Below, piece after piece: positions 1-10,488 of a stretch of 64,000 nt of DNA (the first letter of the stretch is position 1; each line of letters opens with the position of its first letter). A program made the position numbers and the translations under genes. The notes beneath the pieces are model-generated. The model was given only the letters and a program-made list of their open reading frames with translations, made no database searches and had not been told where the DNA came from. The DNA comes from Diphasiastrum complanatum (taxonomy: Eukaryota > Streptophyta > Lycopodiopsida > Lycopodiales > Lycopodiaceae), in NCBI GenBank assembly GCA_029204225.1, contig CM055097.1, forward strand, positions 42,016,858 through 42,080,857, read 5' to 3'.

Positions 1-261
1 CCTTTGCTAATGATGCTGGCTTAGTATTCCAAGCAAAAACATATGAAATAAATGAACTTTTCTATTATCTAACTTTCTGCATGAAGAGTGCAAACATGCA
101 TATTTTTCAAGGGGATAGGCAATAAAGCACCATATTCTCTAGTAATTTTTGTACTCCTATTACATCTTTTGCCATTTTCATGCAGTACAAACAAGGTGTT
201 TTGATGTAGCACACGTGAGAGACATATATACATACATTTCAATGTTTTCAAATCACACTGC

Positions 262-1847
262 TAAGTGCCATTCAACATTGAAGCTCTCCAACTCCTGGAA
301 CATTGAGAGTCCTCCATCCATATGGTCCTTGATGATCCTAGGATAGATGTCCTGAGAATATCCATGATAATATATCATGATCCTCCTTCAGCACCTGTCC
401 AAAGAATTAATCAAACTTAGTTACAATGACTTAATACTATTCAATGAATGTAATGTTACTAATGAGGCTAGTTACCTGAAACGCTGCCAACCACCATATA
501 TCATTTTTTGACTGGACACTGAATCTGAAATCTTCTTGGTCCTCTATTTGAGATAGAGCACCATTCCATGAGAGTTATATTAACCCTCTCCATCTTCTAC
601 CCTTTCACAATTTCTAACTCATCTAACTTAAGTACTATGATTATTTTTGCCATTCACCTTTTCATAGGTTATATCATAGAATGTGACGATGTATCTCAAC
701 AAGTAATTTAGATCAACAAATAAGTTGTTTGATGAATTATAGAAGATCGATCTTCCATCAGTTTCATACACCTCCTCAATATGAAATGGAGTTCCAGTGA
801 TCTTATGCATACCTATGTTTAATGTATCCCTCTCTTTCTTCAAGTGATTAGGTCCTAGGGATGGGACTTTTCTAATTTGAACTTGCTTAAAAGCTTCTCT
901 AATTAGTTTAAATATTGTTGCATATGCTTCCCTACTGATACCATGCAAAATCACAAGCACTCTGAACTATAGTCCTTATCTAAAAAAATTTGAATGTCCA
1001 CATCAAAGACTCTGTTATTTACACTTTACATTTGAACTCCTATGTTTCATCATGATACGCTCAGTGGATTTGCCTATCAATATTGTGCCCAATGACATTC
1101 CTAGTGAAGCATTGTCTTTAATAATCTGAGGAGCTACTAATGCAGATCTGCAAAAAACATAGATGTTAACAGAATACTACCATAGTTGAAATTAAATCCA
1201 AATGTCATTGAAAAACTTCCAAAAATTAAGAATATGCTTACTTGAATGCATAGGACCCTTCTATTCGATAACCTCCTTTTGAAAGCGTTTGAAATCCTTG
1301 CAACTTTATTGCTTTCGCTTCTTACCTTTCAGCCTTCTTCTTTGCCAATTCCACATCCTTCAAATAATTGTAAGTTTTCATATGAATAGACTATAAGATT
1401 GATTGCATTTGCTCTAGTTCTGATTTGATATTGGTTGTTATCTTCTGTAATGATTCATTATTTTTTTTTAAGCTGTTCATTTTCTTCTAACGTCTTTTGG
1501 AGATGACAATCTCTATTCTGACAATAAGAGGATATCTGAATTAACTCACCTTCTAAAAAGTGAACTTTATTCATATAAAGTTGTTTTTCATGGTTCTGCA
1601 ATCTTTCACAATATCCTAGTAATCCACTATGCCCATTGCATATCAATGTAACTAAATGAGTTATTGAAGAGAATGTGGAATTGTGTCAAAGTGCTTGGAT
1701 CTTGTGGATATAATGTTCCATCTATCCACAAATCCAAGTTTTTTTTTTCCTTCTGCCCTGTAACAAAAACGATTCTCAACAGATATTTGAACTCATTTGC
1801 CTCCTCTTCTCTGCAAAGTTGCCAAATCAATAGGGATATCCACATGT
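262..1847 (-). pseudogene. Decayed exons of an unrecognised host-type gene
   Basis: Several coding-like blocks with splice-like edges follow one another on the minus strand. The first starts at 1810 after a TTTGCAG acceptor and encodes EEEANEFKYLLRIVF and LWIDGTLYPQDPSTLTQF. A coiled-coil-like block follows (1646-1458, HSGLLGYCERLQNHEKQ). A 118-bp block at 1147-1030 lies between TTTGCAG and a GTAAAG donor (APQIIKDNASLGMSLG). A longer one is 957-628 (HGISREAYATIFKLIREAF). Another ends at 476 with CAG|GTAACT (SQIEDQEDFRFSV, DIWWLAAFQ). The last starts at an acceptor near 403 (YYHGYSQDIYPRIIKDH). Frames do not join cleanly: there are shifts near 1640 and 370 and a stop near 565. No retroelement motif is present. 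A plant SMC-hinge/GMI1-like chromatin protein is possible, but that is a weak guess. Confidence 0.45.
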
Positions 1848-2397
1848 AGATGATACAATGTCATCATCAAAAAAACAATAGAGTAATTAGTTGCATCAAA
1901 GTACTATGACCAGATTTTATGAAGCAAAACAAAATACTCTATATTATATACTCTGTATGATCGATCCAATCTTCATGCTTGTATTGCTTGATTCAAATTT
2001 GGAAATGCCGCTCTTTTTTTCATTCCAATAGGTAGGTTGTGCTCATATTTTCCATTCCAAGGTGATGATGGCCTTCATAATTGGAGATGGCAACCCATAT
2101 TTCCATTCTCGTGGAAGAATGCATAAGTAAACATTTTGCAATTTTTTTCTGATTCAGGGATGAGCGGTCATATTCTAGATCCAGTGAAAATATTGCCCTT
2201 TTCGTAACAATGGAGAGAATATTTTTGAATTAGGTCAAGTTATATTGTGAACTGTTTTAAGTTCTTAACTGTGACTATAGACACTGTGGTTAGATCATTG
2301 GGAGTTGGAGAGGGCCTCTGGATTGGTGTGACAAGCAAAATAAACAATATTTCTTTTTTTTATTTTGATATTTTCTATATCCTACATGGCATTCCTT

Positions 2398-2430
2398 AAA
2401 GGGTCTTCTTGATATCGAGAACTCCTCTAA
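2398..2430. repeat. Orphan terminal repeat of a MITE-like element
   Basis: This 33-bp segment (AAAGGGTCTTCTTG ... ACTCCTCTAA) closely matches the right terminal inverted repeat of the complete element at 12624-12997. I find no matching left end within about 400 bp, so only one terminus remains. It lies directly against the truncated Copia LTR that follows. Confidence 0.5.
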
Positions 2431-2436
2431 TGTCTA

Positions 2437-2987
2437 CTCAAAGAAAGAGATGCAAACTCACTAAAAACCTGATCAAACATTAAACATAAGATATGATGAA
2501 GTTGTTGTCCATACAAAAATAGTAAGCTGCTATATTTCACATTTGTGGATCTAAAAATATCATTTAATAAGGATTCTACACACAAAATTGCAAGATATCA
2601 CAAGTAGAGTGCACCAATGGATAGTAGAACCCAAAGAGAACCATGTATAAGCATGAATGAAATAAGAGAGAGAGAGAGAGAATGTCTTCTCTCTCACGAG
2701 TTACATCCTTTTATAACAAGTCCAAACCTAAGTTTAAACTTTGGTTTTTCTCTATAATGAAAACCGTACTATTTTTGTGACTAGATTCAATGTATCTACT
2801 ACTCAAATTGAATCTCTCCAAAACTCGTGTTCTATAGTTTCCCACACTTTCCAAAGCGTTTATTCAAATGTTTTTAGACTATTATAACTTTGAAAAGTCA
2901 AACTCTAAGTCTAATATGAAAATTGGCCTCAATTGCCAAATATACAAAATATGACCAAAATAGCAAAACTAGTTGAAATCTTTCGCA
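2437..2987 (-). repeat. Copia LTR fragment (solo, minus)
   Basis: The block is the same sequence, in the same orientation, as the LTR at 24044-24690, and the inverse of the LTR at 62885-63605. Shared landmarks are the gag/env-free phrases around CACCAATGGATAGT, the GA/CT tract (2666-2682), the TATA-bearing TTACATCCTTTTATAAC and the terminal AACTAGTTGAAATCTTTCGCA. The PBS-side end is missing, cut off by the MITE end at 2398-2430. Confidence 0.75.
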
Positions 2988-3023
2988 AACCAAGTAAAAG
3001 CAACCAATCAGCTCTGGAAGTTT

Positions 3024-3418
3024 CACCCCCAAGCCAATGATTAGGAAGCATGAAAGTAGAGTGAGAAGCCTGAAAATGAATCAACCACAAAATGTGTGTA
3101 GTAGGGCAAGTTTGGCCTCCTTATATAGAGCCTAGAACCACCTGTGCACATACACATGCAAGGTCCTAACTCCCTATACATAGATTCATCTAGATCCCTC
3201 TATTCATGGAATTGCTATTGATAACTCTACACATGCATACACTGTCCCAAACCTTGTACTAACTCCATTTAGTGTGTTCTGGGCCTCACAAGGATATTAG
3301 TTACTTTCGGGTCACGTCCAATATGACATGGCATAACTAACAGCTTGTTTCACTGGAGTACCATGTATCCAAGACTAGGGGTATATTGAATCTTATGTAC
3401 TGGTCATGGACATAAACA
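3024..3418 (-). repeat. Gypsy LTR copy (minus)
   Basis: This is the reverse complement of the LTR at 33561-33965, with many substitutions and small indels. It starts on the minus strand with TGTTTATGTCCATGACC and runs to GGCTTGGGGGTGAAA. It includes a TATATAAGGAGGCC promoter-like segment near 3117-3130. The LTR sits alone here, next to unrelated Gypsy RNase H scraps. Confidence 0.75.
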
Positions 3419-3574
3419 CAAGTCCATAGTCATGTGTATACTGGGATTGTCCTGCACAGAATATGTCATGACATTCAAACAAAATCTTGTGTTTGAGCTC
3501 CTCATCCCCAAGTACACAAACTTTCCCATTCCAAAATAGCAATCCATCTCGATTGGTAAACTCACCAGCCTCTT

Positions 3575-3772
3575 AAGTATTTTTGCAATCAACATGATCT
3601 TCGGGAGAGAAAAGCTCGATGGGCTGAATTGATGCAAGAATTCGATCATGAAATCCGTTACATAAGAGACAGCTCTAATAAAGTTGCGGATGCTCTTAGT
3701 CAGATCGGTGAACTGAACAGGTTGTCATTCACCCATATTCCACGGATCTATATCTTTCGCTGAGAGAAAAAT
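3575..3772 (+). pseudogene. Gypsy RNase H fragment
   Basis: From 3599 the plus strand encodes LRERKARWAELMQEFDHEIR, then IRDSSNKVADALSQI, and runs open to a TGA near 3764. This is the C-terminal part of a Ty3/Gypsy RNase H domain: the family motif is a conserved Arg/Trp before the last strand, then K-x-N-x-VADALSR. Only about 40 recognisable residues remain. The orientation is opposite to the neighbouring Gypsy scrap at 3985-4263, so the two come from different insertions. Confidence 0.65.
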
Positions 3773-3984
3773 ATGAAATAGATTCCCATTTTGGTCATAT
3801 TTGGAACATTGTTCATATTGGAAAAAATGTGGACAATGTTGAGTCGAGTACACAGGGGAGTCAACTAATAGAGAAAGATAAGAAGATTGTGGGACAGTTA
3901 AACTTACTACCATACAAGTAGTGTCTCCAGGTTTTAAGTGCATGGATTATTGCAAACAATTCCTTTTCCTGCGTAGTATAACGC

Positions 3985-4263
3985 AATTAAGGACCAGTGA
4001 ATGTTTTGCTTTCAAACGCAAGTGGCCTAGCCATTTGAACCGCTCCAATTGCAATATCACGTGCATCAATTCTCATGACTAAGGTAAGGTCTGGGATTTG
4101 CAATTTGTAACACGGGAGCTGAAACAACCAATGTTTTAGGTTTCTTAAAACACTGATTGAATTCCTCATTCCAAACAAGATTTCCTATCCATATGATCTC
4201 CCACAAATTCCGAATATGAAAATCCATAGAGGTTAGATGATGATCCCTTATAAACAATGCCAA
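3985..4263 (-). pseudogene. Gypsy RT/RNase H junction fragment
   Basis: The minus strand reads VWNEEFNQCFKKPKTLVVSA, then PVLQIANPRPYLSHEN. After a frameshift near 4075 it continues as IDARDIAIGAVQMARPLAFE, then SKTFTGP. This matches the Gypsy stretch in which the RT thumb (W-x-x-x-C-x-x-AF-x-x-LK, APVL-x-x-PD) passes into the first RNase H strand (DAS-x-x-x-IGAVL, PLAF-x-SK). The catalytic Asp context (DAS) has become DAR. It is a short, frameshifted relic. Confidence 0.65.
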
Positions 4264-5965
4264 AATCTCTAGAACCTTAGATGTACCTCAATACTCTCTT
4301 GCCTAGCTTCCAAATCTCCACACTAGGATCATGCATGACATGACTTAATCTACGAACACAATAGCTTAGATCTGGTCTTGTGATGGTTAGATATATGAGT
4401 GAACCAACTAGCTTCCTATAGAGAGTAATGTCCTCGAAGGATCTTTCATTACCTCTTATAGTAAAAGCTTTACATTTGATTTCAGAGTATCAATAGTCAC
4501 AACATCATCCACATCAAATCTTTTTAGAATAGAATTATCATAATTCTCTTGACAAATAAAAGTATTCTGAGAAGTCCTAATTATCTCTATTCCTAAGATA
4601 TAGTGGAAATGACCAAGATCATGTTCCTCATATTCCTCCTTGAGTGCTATCTTGATGTCATCTATATCTTGATTGTTGCCTCCACTCAAAATAATGTCAT
4701 CCACGATTAGAAGGATATTAAAGTCATTTCCCATTTAATCTAAAATAAATTGAATGATCATACTCACTCATAATGAGATTTTGAGAAAGTAGAAAAGTGT
4801 TAAGCTCAGCATATCAACTCCTTGGTGCTTGCTTAAGTCCATACAAACTCTTGACACACATGATTTGGCTTGCCATTTAAAATGCAGCCCTTGGCTTGCT
4901 CCAAGTAAACCTCCTCTTCAAGATCTCCATTCAATAATGCACTAGTGATATCAATTGCCATAGATCCCATCCATAAAGTGCTGCAAAAGAAATGATGATC
5001 CGAATGTTTACCATCTTTGCCATGAGTGCCAAGGTCTCATCATAGTCAATACTATACTCTTAAGCATATCCTTTTGCCACCAACCTTGCTTTGTACTTGT
5101 TGATTGATCCATCTTGATTTGTCTTCACCTTGAATATCCACTTGCATCCTATTGTCTTCTTGTCTTGAGGAAGTTCCACCAATCTCCATATGTTGTTCTT
5201 CATAAGAGCTTGATACTCAAGATCCATTGCTTGGATCCATTTTTCTTTTTGTCTTGCATCTACACATTTAGGTTCATCAAAAGAGTTTAGGAAAACATAT
5301 TTTGTACCTTCAACTACTTGCTCACCCTTTTCATCATATGTGAGCCTTGAAGGTTTTTGCCTTTGCCTTGATGTCCTCCATGGCTTTTTGACTTGAAGAT
5401 TTCTCTTCACCATCACCATCCACAGTATCATCGACTTTGTCATCAACATCAAGAATATTAGATCCATTGACAACAACACCATTAGAAACAACCTTTGGAA
5501 TGTTTTCTTTATAAAAAATGACATACCTATTTATGACCACTTTCTTACTTGAAAGAATGTAGACTTTATAAGCCTTGCTCTCCTCACTATCTCCAACACA
5601 TATGCCTTTCTTTGAAGATGGATACTCCTTTGTCTTATCATCAAGAGTAATGTTGACTACCATGTATATCCAAAAATTTTGAGATACTTGACACTCGGCC
5701 TCTTACCAAATAGAATCTCAAAAAGGTGTCTTTCCATCCAAAACAACACTCAACCATCTATTGCATAAGTAATTGGCACACAACAAAGCTTCACACCAAA
5801 AAGGTTTAGAAAGGTTGGAACTTAACCTCATAGCTTTGGATCCTTCACATAAGGTTCGATTCTTCCTCTCAGCCACTCCATTTTGTTGTGGTGTTCTTGG
5901 ACTTGATAGCTCCCTCTTGATCGCATTTGCATCACAAAATGCTTTGAACTTGGTAGAAATCTATT
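4264..5965 (-). pseudogene. Copia pol fragment (IN C-term, RT, part of RNase H)
   Basis: Read on the minus strand, the order is the integrase end (about 5965-5700, matching the NGVAER region), the linker after integrase (5663-5334), then RT (5524-5060, with WRLVELPQDKKTIGCKWIFK and INKYKARLVAKGYA). The RT active-site block lies at 4734-4456, where the canonical YVDD Tyr is lost (LIVDDIILSGGNNQD). RNase H remnants run to about 4264. At least four frameshifts or stops separate the blocks. It is closest to the family of the element at 19583-24690. Confidence 0.8.
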
Positions 5966-6215
5966 CCCAAGATATAATGCAAAAGACCAAGATCATGCAC
6001 CTCAAACTCCTTTTTGAGTGCAATCTTGATATCATCAATATCTTGATTGTTGCCTCCACTCAATATGATATCATCCACATATATTAGAAGAATAGTAACA
6101 TGAATTCCAAAAATCTAAAATAAAGTGAATGATCATACTCACTCATAACAAATTTTTGAGAGAAATGTGTGAAGCTTAGCATACCAACTCCTTTGCGCTT
6201 GCTTAAGACGCCTTA
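5966..6215 (-). pseudogene. Second Copia RT fragment, joined inside integrase
   Basis: Directly against the integrase part of the previous copy lies another RT palm segment in the same orientation. It covers the same region as 4400-4860 (I/YVDDIILSGGNNQDIDDIKI and the following HDLG). It ends at the KQAP-like RT motif near 6210. RT sequence upstream of integrase is the wrong order for one Copia element, so this is a separate or rearranged copy. Confidence 0.7.
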
Positions 6216-6716
6216 GCAAGGTTTTAGTTTATTAACGGTTCTTGGCTAGTTTAGTAAGCCTTAGCCAAACCTTAGTTTAGTTATTTCTGAGCAAGCCTTG
6301 GTGCTACCTTTTCATTTATGTTTTTATTTGTAGTTGAAAGCTTGTAGATCTTAGATGGTGGGACGATCAGTCTACCACTATACTATGAACGAACCTCTTC
6401 CTTAGACCTAGCCATCGTAGTGGAGTAGAAATACTTCCAACATTGGTGCCATTTTTGCTTCCCATGCTGGGAGCAATTCAAGTTCTGCCGGTCTGGCTAT
6501 TGAACTATTTACGTATCCCCATAGCTCCTCATCTTGAATTTCTACATGTGGAAATCATCTCCATCGAACTTGTTGATCAAACGAATCTCTAAGGTTAAAC
6601 CTTCTATTAAAATCGAGGAACAGAGATTACACAAATAGAATATGAACTAGCTCTAGAAAAACAAGAACGTATTAGGTTCCTATATATCCTGGACTCTAGT
6701 AATCCAAAAACACCTT
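6216..6716. other. No supported gene; probable retroelement leader
   Basis: There are no convincing ORFs. The stretch 6440-6600 is weakly coding-like on the minus strand and lies downstream (minus sense) of the PBS-like site at 6717-6728, so it may be leader or decayed gag. Nothing else is visible. Confidence 0.35.
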
Positions 6717-6728
6717 GCTCTAATATCA
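6717..6728 (-). other. Primer-binding-site-like sequence (initiator-Met tRNA)
   Basis: The minus strand reads TGATATTAGAGC, two mismatches from the plant Copia PBS TGGTATCAGAGC. It directly follows CAACACA, a plausible LTR end (CA). This supports an LTR lying at higher coordinates. Confidence 0.5.
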
Positions 6729-6730
6729 CT

Positions 6731-7394
6731 GTGTTGGCTTGGATGAGAGTAGTAGTGTAGGTGTCTTAGACAATTGTTCGGATAAATTGTATAAACTATT
6801 AGGTGTCTAAGACAGCCATGCAATGCAATTCACTGATCCTGATATTATGATATAAAGGAATGTAATTACAAGTAGGCATCAAGGACAACCATACATTTCT
6901 TTGTCTGTGACATTGCGGAAGAAGAGTGAGAGTTACTTAACATTTAACAAGAATGTAAGAAAATGGAACAATAGCAAATCTGTATATTAGTGTTTTAAAA
7001 ACAACAATCAAATCACAAAAGAATAGCACTGATAAGCGCGTGATCCTACTAACAGAAACAAGACAATAGCTATTTCTCTGAATATTTACTCTCTCTATAT
7101 AATCACTAACTCTAAGGAGTCAGCTACTAGAAGGCCAATTGTGGTCGTAGATCTTTGTATATCTCATGTATCATCTGACGAATCAACTTCTTGAATCTCT
7201 ACCTCTCTTCAATCGCTCATTTACTTATATAACATTTGAAAGATCTTGCATCATTCTATCTTTTTACAAGATCGCTTAACAGCTGATTAACTGACTAATT
7301 AGAACAGTTATTATTGGAGTGTGAAGACATAGACAGTCTGTACTTGGAATTCTGTATATTTCTACAGAGTGTCGTCTTTTTCACATTTTATGCG
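6731..7394 (-). repeat. Probable degenerate LTR (minus)
   Basis: This non-coding block is bounded by a PBS-like site at its minus-sense 3' end. It contains two near-copies of GGTGTCTWAGACA (6760-6815) and a TATATAA segment near 7097. No second LTR copy is in the window, so the far boundary is uncertain. Confidence 0.35.
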
Positions 7395-7613
7395 AAGCAG
7401 TGTCGCATTTCTGGAAGTGTCTGAAATGGCCTAAAAATTGAGTTAACACAAGTGTTGCAAAACACTTAGTTGCTCAAAATGGCCCGAAGGTGACAAAGTT
7501 GACAATGTCGGGTTGTTCGCCTGTGGAAATTCCTGAGTAAAAATGCAGACTATTGAAAAATAGTTCATTTTCTGCAGACTACTTGACAGAGTGATTTACA
7601 TGAAAAGGAAGGA
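7395..7613 (+). repeat. Dispersed ~0.2-kb repeat, copy 1
   Basis: This block recurs at 37121-37369 at roughly 90% identity by eye, from AGCAGTGTCGCATTT to CATGAAAAGGAAGGA. It carries several copies of the motif AGTGTCG, plus one upstream at 7366. Copia coding sequence follows at once on the same strand, whereas the other copy is preceded by Copia gag. Confidence 0.75.
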
Positions 7614-7880
7614 TGGCAATTAGGATGAGAACTCCAACAGAAATGATGGCAAAAAAAGAAGTAGTCATTGGTCTTCCTAAATCTCTTACAAGTATCATAT
7701 ATGTGAACATTGTGCTTTATCTCAGTCACATAGACTACCTTACAATAGATCTACCTCATGATCTAGTAAGCCCTTTCCACTTGTACATTTGCACATACAT
7801 AGTATGAGTACAATTAGCAATGGTGGTGCTAAAATCTATGTCACATTTATTGATGACTTTAGTGCTTTACATTAGATTCC
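7613..7880 (+). pseudogene. Copia integrase N-terminal fragment
   Basis: The plus strand encodes MMAKKEVVIGLPKSL, the stretch just upstream of the integrase zinc finger, as in MARKKVVIGLPSSL of the element at 19583-24690. It is followed by decayed CSQSHRLPY-like sequence and by GGAKIYVTFIDDFS-like sequence near 7830-7865 (read with shifts). It ends where the opposite-strand copy begins. Indels break every frame, so no function remains. Confidence 0.7.
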
Positions 7881-8930
7881 ATAGGTGTAGAAACAAATTT
7901 GCATTCATCCATATGAAATCTTTTGAGAATAGAGTTAGCATACTTCTCTTGACACATAAAAGTAGTTTTAAAAGTCCTACTACACTTCTATTTCTAAGAT
8001 ATAGTGCAAGTATCCAAGATCATAAACCTCAAACTCATTCTTGAGAGCTATCTTGATATCATCAAATTTTTCTCATTACCACCACTTAAAATAATGTAGA
8101 GGATAGCAACATCATTACCATTCATTCTAAAGTAGAGTGAATGATCATACTCACTCATAATGAAGTGTTGAGAGAGTAAAAAAGTGTTAAGCTTAGCATA
8201 CCAACTCCTTCGTGCTTGCTTAAGCCCATACAAACTCTTTTGAAGAAAGCACACCATGTTTGGCTTGTCTTGAGAAGTGTAGCCCTCATGTTGCGTTCCA
8301 TGTAAACTTCATCATCAAGATCTCTATTCAAGAAAGCATTAGAAACATCCATTTGCCATAGATCCCATCCAAAAAGTGTAGCAAGAAAAATGAAGATTTG
8401 AATGCTTACCATCTTTGCCACAGGTGCAAACGTCTCATCATCATAATCTTGAGCATATCCTTTTGCCACCAACCTTGCTTTGTACCTATTGATAGATCCA
8501 TCCTGGTTTATCTTCACCTTGAAGATCCATTTGCATCCATTTGTCTTCTTGTCTTGTGGAAGCTTTGCCAACCTCCAAGTGTTGTTCTTCATAAGAGCTT
8601 GATACTCAAGATCCATTGCTTCAACCCACTCCTCCTTTTGCCTTGCTTCCTCTACACAAGTAGGCTCATCAAAAGAAGTCAGGAAAGTAAAATTGGTTTC
8701 CTCAACAATTTTTTTACCCTTCTCATCATATGTGAGCCTTGATGGATTTTGCCTTTGCCTTGATGTCCTCCTTGGATTTTGACTTGTAGATGCCTCTCCA
8801 TCACCGTCATCCAAAGACCATCAACATCTTCAAGAATGTTAGATCCATCCACAATACCACCATCAACATCAACCTTTGGAACATTCTCTTAATTAAAAAT
8901 GACATCCCCTACTTATGACCGCTTTCTTAG
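7880..8930 (-). pseudogene. Copia RT fragment with C-terminal integrase linker
   Basis: The main open block is 8814-8155. In order it contains the basic linker (PRRTSRQRQNPSRLTYD), RT motifs TWRLAKLPQDKKTNGCKWIF, YKARLVAKGYAQ, FAPVAKMVSIQI and WDLWQMDVSNAFLN, and part of the KQA-RSWYAKLNTFLLSQ region. The YVDD block is broken: only VAILYIILSGG is readable near 8090. A deletion after DVSNAFLNRDLDDEVYME changes frame. It belongs to the same subfamily as the copies at 4264-5965 and 19583-24690. Confidence 0.8.
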
Positions 8931-9133
8931 TTGAAGGAATTTAAACTTTGTATGCTTGGTGTAGTTTGGCATTTCTCTTTCAACCAAAGATATGGTATGT
9001 TGAACCATAGATGATGGAATTCCATTTAAATCTTTGTAAGACCATGCAAAGAAGCCTTTATGTTCCATCAATAGTTCCTGTACGTTGGTGAATTGTGAGG
9101 GCGTGAGTTGCACTCCCACATGAACAATCTAGA
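8913..9133 (-). pseudogene. Gypsy pre-RT fragment, left half of a split copy
   Basis: The minus strand encodes VQLTPSQFTNVQELLMEHKG, FFAWSYKDLNGIPSSMVQHT and ISLVE. This aligns with SQLTPEQYQALRLLLIKYQE, CFAWTYQDLKGIPTSMIEHT of Gypsy B (53160-53320). The region lies between protease and RT in this lineage. It stops exactly at the Copia insertion site (9133), and its N-terminal half continues at 15487-15650 on the other side. Confidence 0.85.
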
Positions 9134-9746
9134 TGTCAAAATATTGAAAAATCTGTCTAATGTTGTGAGTATGGGTCCTAAAAATGCCAAAGATGAATTG
9201 AGCTCTTTTGGCTTAGTAAAGACCCATCTTAGAATAAAATATTCAAGGTAGGTAGAAGTAGAAACTTGAGCTACCATAGGAATTGCCATTTGTACTTTAC
9301 ATGCCACATTTAATGCATGAAAAGACTATGTGGCACAATTAGACATAGTGAGGTGACTTGGATAAGTCTAGATAGCTTGAGAGGTGGATCCACAACTCCA
9401 ATTCAACTTCAAGTAGGAGAAGAGGCCATGGATCTATATATATGTGATGTACTCTCATTGAGAATATGATGAAATTTGTGTGTAATGCAAATTTGGAGAC
9501 AAGCTCTTTGTGCCCTCTCTCTCTCCACGAGTTTTGTACTTGCTATTTTCTCTCTCTAGTCGAGTAGAGGCATTTATGATGCTTTGCCTTATGTTTTGTT
9601 GACAGATATTGCTTGTAACACAATAATATTGCTTGTATGATCAGCTTTCCTATTGACAACCAATGCTAGTCTAATCTTTATGGTGTTATTGTGCTTAGGA
9701 GATCAAAAATAGATGTGTAGGGCGTCCCACACATGTGAATTCAGCA
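9134..9746 (+). repeat. 5' LTR of the complete Copia element
   Basis: It is 613 bp, begins TGTCAAAATATTG and ends GAATTCAGCA. A TATA-type stretch TCTATATATATG lies at 9433-9444, followed by a short CT tract (9514-9525), as expected for U3/R. It matches 14855-15486 throughout. Confidence 0.93.
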
Positions 9747-9758
9747 TGGTATCAGAGT
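9747..9758 (+). other. Primer-binding site
   Basis: TGGTATCAGAGT directly follows the LTR. It differs in the last base from the usual initiator-Met tRNA complement TGGTATCAGAGC. Confidence 0.85.
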
Positions 9759-10488
9759 CTACCTAATTTTTACAAGCAAATCTAATCAAAAAGTTTGCAG
9801 ATATGATCAGATTTCAAGCTAGAAATTGTCTAGATTCTACCTTCTAGCTAGTTTGCAGTTTTCTTGTGATTATGAGCTACAAACCACATTGAATGGGCCA
9901 GATCAGGTACTGTACGGAATTTCAGGTGTTGGCACGTGTGAAATCCGCCCATTTTCAGACTGGTGGTTCTCTCTCACCGCATATCCAAATTTCAAGCAAA
10001 TTAGCCCACTAGAAAGCTAGAAATGGTAGAATCTGATGCAATTTGAATCATGACAATTGGATAAGCCAATCAAAAGTTATAATCTTTTTAAGAGCCTAGA
10101 CCTATGGCAAATCGTGTGTACATGTCATTTATTGCTTGAATGATCACAAAAATCATCCAGAAGCTACACAATCTCATCTATATGTGATTTAGACAAAACT
10201 TATAGGTTCTAGGCAAATTGTTTCATACAAATAGATTGTATTTGAGTCCATTTGACATTCTTTAAATATTTCACACGTGTGAAATTCAGAAAACCATAAC
10301 TTTTGCCATACTTCATCTTTTTTGATGATTCAAATCTTGTTTTAGAGAGATTGTCAAGCTAGTCAGATCTATCTCACAGTTTTTTTGCTAAGTTTTACAT
10401 AGGATTTGGTTCTGTACCCTTGATTGGTTCCTTTAGTGAGAAGATAAGCAATTCTTTCATCCATCTTTTTTTATTTCCATCATTCTTT

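Noticed and set aside
3725-3943. 72-codon minus ORF
   Set aside because: No motif, and it lies between two Gypsy scraps in opposite orientation. It is probably chance.
9068-9307. Minus-strand ORF over the Copia 5' LTR, with a near-identical ORF at 14825-15028
   Set aside because: Both lie in the two LTR copies. The resemblance is the LTR repeat itself, not a gene.
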